From contig JAPPMY010000289.1 in the NCBI GenBank assembly GCA_028818855.1, positions 1 through 35,820 on the forward strand: a stretch of DNA of 35,820 bases. The letters are read 5' to 3'. Within the stretch, counting starts at the first letter, position 1, and each line of letters opens with the position of its first letter. This DNA is from Rhodospirillales bacterium (GTDB lineage Bacteria > Pseudomonadota > Alphaproteobacteria > UBA828). Position numbers and translations under genes: made by a program. This document shows, one piece after another, positions 31,927 through 35,820 of the stretch. Under the pieces are notes generated by a model that saw nothing but the letters and a program-made list of their open reading frames with translations, had not been told where the DNA came from and did no database searches.

Positions 31927-32387
31927 CGCGCTTTGCTCCGCGTCGCTTCCCGGACACCATCACGCGCAAGCGCACGGCGCCGGGCGGCTACGAGCGCGGC
32001 CAGTACGTCGAAGGGGCCGTGACGGAAACGACCCTGCGGGCCAGCGTGCAACCGCTCGCAATCGAGGACTCCGACTTCGTGGGCGGGGCGCAGCTGGTCG
32101 AGCGACTCAAGGTCTATGTGCCGCAGCTGGATGCGTTGCTTGCTGCCTTCGATATCTGTCTGCCGGATGCGGACCCGGGCCGGGCGGCGGCGCTTGATGA
32201 TCTTGTGGAGCGCAGCCTTTTGAGCGCAGCCGCCGCCGACGAATTCAGAATCGGCGGGAGTCGGGAAGACGAAACGCAAGTGGCGTTTCCGGCAGATGAT
32301 GTTGTCTACCGCCTGGCCGAATATGTGGTCGAAGAGTCCCGGCCTTGGTCGGGACACACGCGCGCCATCGTGTTGAGGACAACGTGA
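31923..32387 (+). CDS. Head closure / head-tail adaptor protein
   Basis: A 154-residue protein. The start (RFPDTITRKRTAPGGYERGQYVEG), GGAQLVERLKVYVP and final YVVEESRPWSGHTRAIVLRTT fit phage head-closure proteins, usually about 110 residues. Residues about 77-127 (ICLPDADPGRAAALDDLVER and onward) look like an insertion before the closing strands. The start ATG 31923 is inside the upstream stop; the stop TGA shares its last base with the portal ATG. It should seal the packed head and present the tail-docking surface. Confidence 0.72.
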   Translation: MTRFAPRRFPDTITRKRTAPGGYERGQYVEGAVTETTLRASVQPLAIEDSDFVGGAQLVERLKVYVPQLDALLAAFDICLPDADPGRAAALDDLVERSLLSAAAADEFRIGGSREDETQVAFPADDVVYRLAEYVVEESRPWSGHTRAIVLRTT

Positions 32388-33439
32388 TGCGCTGGCCATG
32401 GCAACGAGCCGAGCGCCGCGAAGCGAACGGCGGCTACACTGAGATTGTCTCGCGGCTGATCGAAGCGCAGGCGGCCGGGACCACGCAACAGGCGTCCGCG
32501 ACCGCGGCAATGGAAGCGGCGGCCGGACTCCTGTCGCGGGCCTTTGCGGCTGCCGAGGTCGAGGCGCCCGACGATATCGCCGAGGCGCTGGCGCCCCGCT
32601 GCTTGGCGCTGATCGGCCGCGACCTGGTGCGCGTTGGCGAGTCGCTTCACGTCATTCGCATGATGGGCGCCCGGCTTCGCCTGGTGCCGTGCAGCACGTG
32701 GTATTGGGAGGGTGGCGCGAACCCGGAGTCGTGGCTGGCGACGTGCACCGCCTACGGGCCGTCCGGCTCGACCACATGGAGAGTGCCGGCTTCGAGCGTG
32801 ATTTTCTGCGAGTGGGGATCGCCTACGGCGCGGCCCTATCATGGGCTGGGGCCGGCGCAATGGGCGGCGGAGACCGCGCGCCTGAGCGCGAATGCGGAGC
32901 GCTCCCTGGCCGATGAGGCGGGCGGGCCGGTGGCGCAGTTGCTGGCCGTGCCGCAGGACGGCGGCAACGGCGGCGACGAGGATCCGCTTGCGGCTCTGAA
33001 AGGCGACCTGGGCAAGGCGCGCGGTAAGGCGTTGCTGATTGAGACCGTGGCGGCAGGCTGGGGCGAAGGCCGCTCGGCAGCACCGGCCCGCGATTGGCAG
33101 CAATCGAGGCTGGGACCGGCCCCGACCGAGCACGGCGTTGAACTTGCCCGCGATGCGTTCGACCGGGTGCTGGCGGCGTGCGGGGCCTCACCGGCTCTGT
33201 TCGACGACTCGGACGGCACGAGCAAGCGCGAAGCGCAGCGGCAGTTTTTCTTGGGCTGCGTTCAACCGCTGGCGCGCATCCTGGAACGCGAGCTATCCGA
33301 CAAGTTTGGGGTGCCGGTGCGGCTCCGCTTCGACCTGTACAACTTCGACCTGGCCGGCCGGGCGCAGGCATTCCAGAAACTCGTGGCCGGGGGCGTGGCC
33401 GTCAACGAGGCGCTTGCGACGGCGGGGCTGTTGGAATGA
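32387..33439 (+). CDS. Phage portal protein (HK97 family)
   Basis: A 350-residue portal subunit. It starts MRWPWQRAERREANGGYTEI, typical of HK97-like portals; LIGRDLVRVGESLHVIRMMGARLRLVPCSTWYWEGG and PYHGLGPAQWAAETARLSANAERSLADEAGGPVAQLL follow in order. The C-terminal SPALFDDSDGTSKREAQRQFFLGCVQPLARILERELSDKF is the portal crown/stem end. It forms the dodecameric channel through which TerL drives DNA. Position after the connectors, rather than before the protease, is unusual. The start chosen is ATG 32387 (TGATG with the upstream gene). Confidence 0.85.
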   Translation: MRWPWQRAERREANGGYTEIVSRLIEAQAAGTTQQASATAAMEAAAGLLSRAFAAAEVEAPDDIAEALAPRCLALIGRDLVRVGESLHVIRMMGARLRLVPCSTWYWEGGANPESWLATCTAYGPSGSTTWRVPASSVIFCEWGSPTARPYHGLGPAQWAAETARLSANAERSLADEAGGPVAQLLAVPQDGGNGGDEDPLAALKGDLGKARGKALLIETVAAGWGEGRSAAPARDWQQSRLGPAPTEHGVELARDAFDRVLAACGASPALFDDSDGTSKREAQRQFFLGCVQPLARILERELSDKFGVPVRLRFDLYNFDLAGRAQAFQKLVAGGVAVNEALATAGLLE

Positions 33440-33690
33440 GCCGGCCGGGCGACGCGTGCGGGAGCGAGTTCCAGGAGGCGCACCAGCCGCGCCGACGTTC
33501 GCACGTGGAGCACCACGAAATCGACCGCCCGCTGACGGACGTGGGCCCGCGGCCGTGCTCGTGCTGCGGAAATTCGTTTCAGCCGACTCTTCGACGCCGC
33601 AGGTTGTGTAAAGATTGTTTCGTGCTGGCGTGCGAGAGCGCGGGGAATCCCTTCGAGCCGCACGACGAAGCAGAGACGGGGATGCTGTGA
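33436..33690 (+). CDS. Small zinc-ribbon protein
   Basis: An 84-residue protein whose ATG is embedded in the portal stop (ATGA). Its only clear feature is a CxxCx14CxxC-like finger: PCSCCGNSFQPTLRRRRLCKDC (from about residue 40), with a basic loop that may contact nucleic acid. The N- and C-terminal parts are polar and probably disordered. No family was recognised. The stop overlaps the GTG start of the next gene, so it belongs to the head operon. Confidence 0.65.
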   Translation: MSRPGDACGSEFQEAHQPRRRSHVEHHEIDRPLTDVGPRPCSCCGNSFQPTLRRRRLCKDCFVLACESAGNPFEPHDEAETGML

Positions 33691-34019
33691 AGCGGGTGTG
33701 CAGCATTCCCGGCTGCGACAAGCCGCACCTAGCCCGCGGGCTGTGCTGCGGCCACTACTCCCGCCGATGGCGCCGGGGCGATGCGCAGGCGCCCTACCAA
33801 AGGCGGGCCTTCACCGCTCGTGAAGACGAACACCTGCTTGCGCTGAAGACGAGTTCAGACGGGCGAGTGTGCAATGGGCAACTGCCCGAACTGGCCATCG
33901 TGTTCGGACGCAACGTGGAGTGCCTTCGACAGCGGCGCCGCTACCTGCTTGGGCGGGTCAAGCCGCATCCGGGGCCGTATGCCCGTCGCAGGGCCGCCGT
34001 GGAGCGCGCTTTGGCCTGA
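33687..34019 (+). CDS. Zinc-finger and Myb/homeodomain-like DNA-binding protein
   Basis: A 110-residue protein beginning at GTG 33687, inside the stop of the upstream gene (GTGA). The N-terminus VCSIPGCDKPHLARGLCCGHYSRRWRRGD is a Cys/His finger common in phage HNH-related proteins. It is followed by a helical region FTAREDEHLLALKTSSDGRV...LAIVFGRNVECLRQRRRYLLG that resembles a Myb/SANT-type helix-turn-helix. It is the last gene of the coupled operon. With no small terminase elsewhere in the element, it is a candidate for the DNA-recognition partner of TerL, but this is inference; a regulator is equally possible. Confidence 0.6.
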   Translation: MKRVCSIPGCDKPHLARGLCCGHYSRRWRRGDAQAPYQRRAFTAREDEHLLALKTSSDGRVCNGQLPELAIVFGRNVECLRQRRRYLLGRVKPHPGPYARRRAAVERALA

Positions 34020-34020
34020 T

Positions 34021-34038
34021 TTGCGCACCGGTGCGCAA
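34021..34038. promoter_or_regulatory. 18-bp perfect palindrome, probable operator
   Basis: TTGCGCACCGGTGCGCAA is a perfect dyad, starting two bases after the stop of the preceding gene and lying 94 bases before the next start. There is no loop and no following T-run, so an operator for a dimeric regulator fits better than a terminator. Confidence 0.5.
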
Positions 34039-34071
34039 TTCAGGGTCAGCATTGTGTCCTTAGCCAGAAAC

Positions 34072-34099
34072 TTGTATCTTTCCATGAACGTGGTAATAT
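34072..34099 (+). promoter_or_regulatory. Putative promoter of the regulatory/integration genes
   Basis: TTGTAT (34072-34077) and TAATAT (34094-34099) are 16 bases apart in an AT-rich pocket. They would start a transcript about 27 bases before the ATG at 34133, which has GGGGAA as its ribosome site. The palindrome at 34021 lies about 30 bases upstream of the -35. Confidence 0.4.
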
Positions 34100-34132
34100 C
34101 CTCATATCTGAGCCTAGCTCGCGGGGAACACC

Positions 34133-34471
34133 ATGTCCGACGACAACATCATCGACGTGCTCACCCCAGTCGCGGCAAGCGTGCTGTTCGGCCGCTCCGA
34201 CGAATCGGTGCGACGGGCGGTTGCCGAGGGACTCGTCCACTCGCCCGTGGCCCTGCAATTTGGGGCGCAAGCCATACGCCTGATCGATCTTGAGAGCGCG
34301 AGGGCGTATTGGATGCGGACGGAGCGGCCATCGTACAGGGAACCGTTTGCCGCCGAGGTCGAACGGATGCGGAGTTGCGGAATCACGTTCTCCGACTCTT
34401 CGGAGATTGATCGATACTGCGTCCTGCACCCCTTTCCGCTCGCCTTCGACCCGTCGAAGGACTCGAAATAG
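34133..34471 (+). CDS. Helix-turn-helix protein, possible regulator of the element
   Basis: A 112-residue protein. Residues 11-61 (TPVAASVLFGRSDESVRRAVAEGLV...QAIRLIDLESARAYW) follow the pattern of a MerR/excisionase-type winged helix-turn-helix: helix, turn, recognition helix, then a short wing. The C-terminal half (YREPFAAEVERMRSCGITFSDSSEIDRYCVLHPF) matches nothing I know. It has its own promoter region and stands first in a three-gene set with the excisionase-like and integrase genes, six bases before the former. It is the best candidate for the element's switch gene. No other repressor-like gene is present. Confidence 0.6.
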   Translation: MSDDNIIDVLTPVAASVLFGRSDESVRRAVAEGLVHSPVALQFGAQAIRLIDLESARAYWMRTERPSYREPFAAEVERMRSCGITFSDSSEIDRYCVLHPFPLAFDPSKDSK

Positions 34472-34477
34472 TCACCA

Positions 34478-34813
34478 ATGCCCCGCCTCCTCACCATCAA
34501 GGAAGCCGCCGAGCAGCTTGGCGTGCCGCGCGCGGCCCTGCGCACGGCTGCTGAGCGGCACGGGCTGTTGGTGAAGATGGGGCGGGCCATCCGAATCGAC
34601 CCTAGTGACCTAGAGGAGATCGTGAGGTTATGCCGAGACCGTCCAAGGGCGCCCGCCTCCAGTACCGCACCGACCGTGGCGTCTACATCATCCGCGACGG
34701 CGAACGACGCCTGTCAACGGGCACAAGCGACCGCCGCGAAGCTGAAAGCGCACTCGCGGCGTACATCGCGCAACGAGACCGGCCCGCTGGCCCCCGTGAT
34801 CCCGCTCAAGTAA
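34478..34813 (+). CDS. AlpA/excisionase-like helix-turn-helix protein
   Basis: A 111-residue frame whose first 52 residues, LTIKEAAEQLGVPRAALRTAAERHGLLVKMGRAIRIDPSDLEEIV, are a clear excisionase-family (MerR-like) DNA-binding domain as in AlpA and Xis. The rest is Ala/Ser/Thr-rich and overlaps the integrase gene by 184 bases in another frame, so only the first half carries recognisable protein sequence. AlpA-type proteins control excision and island gene expression in PICIs. Placement directly before the integrase fits an excision module. Confidence 0.75.
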   Translation: MPRLLTIKEAAEQLGVPRAALRTAAERHGLLVKMGRAIRIDPSDLEEIVRLCRDRPRAPASSTAPTVASTSSATANDACQRAQATAAKLKAHSRRTSRNETGPLAPVIPLK

Positions 34814-35670
34814 CCGTTGCCGACGTTCTCGACATCTATGGCCACGAGCATGCGCCGACCGTTCGCGCCCCGGCCCGGATCGGGTACGCGATTGGGGCGC
34901 TGAACCCGATCCTCGGCAGCCTGCCGGTCGGGAGCATCAACGGTTCGGTTTGCCGGCGCTACGCGGCGACCCGGAACAAAGCGGCCGGCACGACGCGGAA
35001 AGAATTGGGCGTGCTCCAGGCGGCAGTGAACTACTGCTACCGCGAAGGCTACCTGACCGCCCCGGTCAAGGTGACGCTCCCAGACAAGCCGGCGCCACGC
35101 GACCGTTGGCTAACCCGCGATGAGGTCGCTGCGCTACTCCGCGCCGCACGGCGTAGCGCGAAGGGACGGCACCTTTGCAGGTACATCCTGACCGCCCTCT
35201 ATTCGGGCAGCCGCAGCGAGGTGATTCTCAATCTGCGCTTTATGCCGCACGTGGGCGGCGGATGGGTAGACACCGAATCTGGCGTGCTCTATCGCCGCGC
35301 GGCTGGCGAGGTCGAGACTAAGAAACGGACCCCGCCCGTGCCGGTCCCGCCCCGCCTGCTCGCCCATATGAGGCGATGGGAGCGGATGGGCGCCCGACAC
35401 GTCGTCGAAGTGAGGGGGTCCCGCGTGGCGAGCCTCAAGACAGCATGGCGTTCGGTGCTCCTCGACTCCGGTATCGAGCATTGCACGCCGCACGACCTGC
35501 GGCGGACGGCTTGCACATGGTTGATGCAGGCGGGGTGCGACAAGTGGGCGGCGGCGGGCTTCCTGGGCATGTCGCTCGACATGCTCGAGCGCGTCTATGG
35601 CCACCATCATCCTGACCACGTGCGCAGCGCGGTCGAGGCATTGAGCCGGCGACTTGGCAAGGCGGTATAA
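34630..35670 (+). CDS. int: Tyrosine site-specific integrase
   Basis: A 346-residue tyrosine recombinase. The N-terminal arm-binding part (GVYIIRDGERRLSTGTSDRREAESALAAYI) is followed by a core-binding SAM-like domain (64-140) and the catalytic domain. Active-site residues are R195 (YSGSRSEVILNLR), K231/K232 (VETKKRTPP), H288 and R291 (PHDLRRT) and the nucleophile Y323 (ERVYGHHHPDH). The second His/Trp of the pentad is M314 in FLGMS, as in many phage integrases of this type. The ATG at 34630 is needed to keep the arm domain, although it lies inside the preceding gene. It ends 100 bases before attR and should have made the tRNA-Arg insertion. Confidence 0.93.
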   Translation: MPRPSKGARLQYRTDRGVYIIRDGERRLSTGTSDRREAESALAAYIAQRDRPAGPRDPAQVTVADVLDIYGHEHAPTVRAPARIGYAIGALNPILGSLPVGSINGSVCRRYAATRNKAAGTTRKELGVLQAAVNYCYREGYLTAPVKVTLPDKPAPRDRWLTRDEVAALLRAARRSAKGRHLCRYILTALYSGSRSEVILNLRFMPHVGGGWVDTESGVLYRRAAGEVETKKRTPPVPVPPRLLAHMRRWERMGARHVVEVRGSRVASLKTAWRSVLLDSGIEHCTPHDLRRTACTWLMQAGCDKWAAAGFLGMSLDMLERVYGHHHPDHVRSAVEALSRRLGKAV

Positions 35671-35692
35671 CTGCCCCATGGGGCAGAAACCC
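35667..35692. repeat. Right subterminal repeat with 12-bp palindrome
   Basis: A near-identical copy of 25716-25741 (one mismatch), with the same GCCCCATGGGGC palindrome at 35673-35684. It overlaps the integrase stop codon and lies 78 bases inside attR. Confidence 0.65.
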
Positions 35693-35770
35693 GACACTTG
35701 AACGAGCGCCAAAGAGAACGAAACGGCACTATGTTGGCGACTATAGCGGGAACAAAGCGGGTGGCGGACT

Positions 35771-35817
35771 CCTCCGAAGGCAGAGGTCGCACGTTCGAAT
35801 CGTGCCGGGTGCGCCAC
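35771..35817 (+). repeat. attR core: 47-bp copy of the tRNA-Arg 3' half
   Basis: Identical to 25623-25669. It is not a tRNA gene by itself because the 5' half is missing; the bases before it (GTGGCGGACT) do not form the other arms. Only three bases of presumed chromosome follow before the window ends. Confidence 0.93.
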
Positions 35818-35820
35818 CCC

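Noticed and set aside
34021..34038. Rho-independent terminator for the head operon.
   Set aside because: The dyad is loopless if fully paired and is followed by TTCAGGG, not a T-run.
35771..35817. A second tRNA-Arg gene at the right edge.
   Set aside because: Only the 3' half is present; the preceding bases cannot form the acceptor 5' strand or D arm, so it is attR.

Overview
The window is high-GC DNA with tightly packed, often overlapping genes. The genes (type III GlnT-like glutamine synthetase, DUF465 protein, DUF4168 protein, many small-molecule catabolic enzymes) suggest an alphaproteobacterium, probably of the Rhodospirillales/Hyphomicrobiales kind. Nothing here fixes the genus.

Bases 1-24750 are chromosomal and metabolic. 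The left end carries the tail of a hydroxypyruvate isomerase-like gene and an isochorismatase-family amidohydrolase. A leftward run follows: enolase-superfamily dehydratase, carboxymuconolactone decarboxylase-family protein and hydroxyisobutyrate/tartronate-semialdehyde reductase. A second leftward run holds a Gfo/Idh/MocA oxidoreductase, a hydroxyproline epimerase, a spondin-domain lipoprotein and a DUF4168 protein. Next come nagA plus a ROK kinase (amino-sugar use), a degenerate trypsin-PDZ protein, a periplasmic protein and a nitrilase-family amidase. Then follow a MetE C-domain protein, an M20 carbamoylase, a Mug-like DNA glycosylase, an amidase-signature enzyme, a lone ABC permease, a RidA protein and a quinone reductase. 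The block ends with a Cys-rich unknown coupled to a PuuA-like ligase, a DUF465 protein, GlnT and an SDR. The recurring theme is hydrolysis of amides and ureido compounds and handling of the released nitrogen.

Bases 24748-25591 are an 844-base gap with two repeat arrays: a 10-bp-period tandem array at 25021-25144 and a CCCTCTCC-rich array at 25381-25485. A complete tRNA-Arg(CCG) gene follows at 25592-25668.

Bases 25623-35817 are a compact integrated element of about 10.1 kb, bounded by a perfect 47-bp direct repeat of the tRNA 3' half. Every gene is on the + strand: large terminase, a low-GC DUF4145 cargo gene, HNH nuclease, HK97-type major capsid protein, prohead protease, two head-tail connector proteins, portal, two small zinc-motif proteins, two helix-turn-helix proteins and a tyrosine integrase. 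No tail, lysis or replication gene is visible. This is the gene set expected of a capsid-forming phage satellite (cf-PICI-like): it would make and fill its own heads and need a helper phage for tails and lysis. This element is the most interesting part of the window. It carries its own subterminal repeats with a 12-bp palindrome near both ends, an 18-bp perfect palindrome ahead of its regulator, and one cargo gene of foreign base composition.
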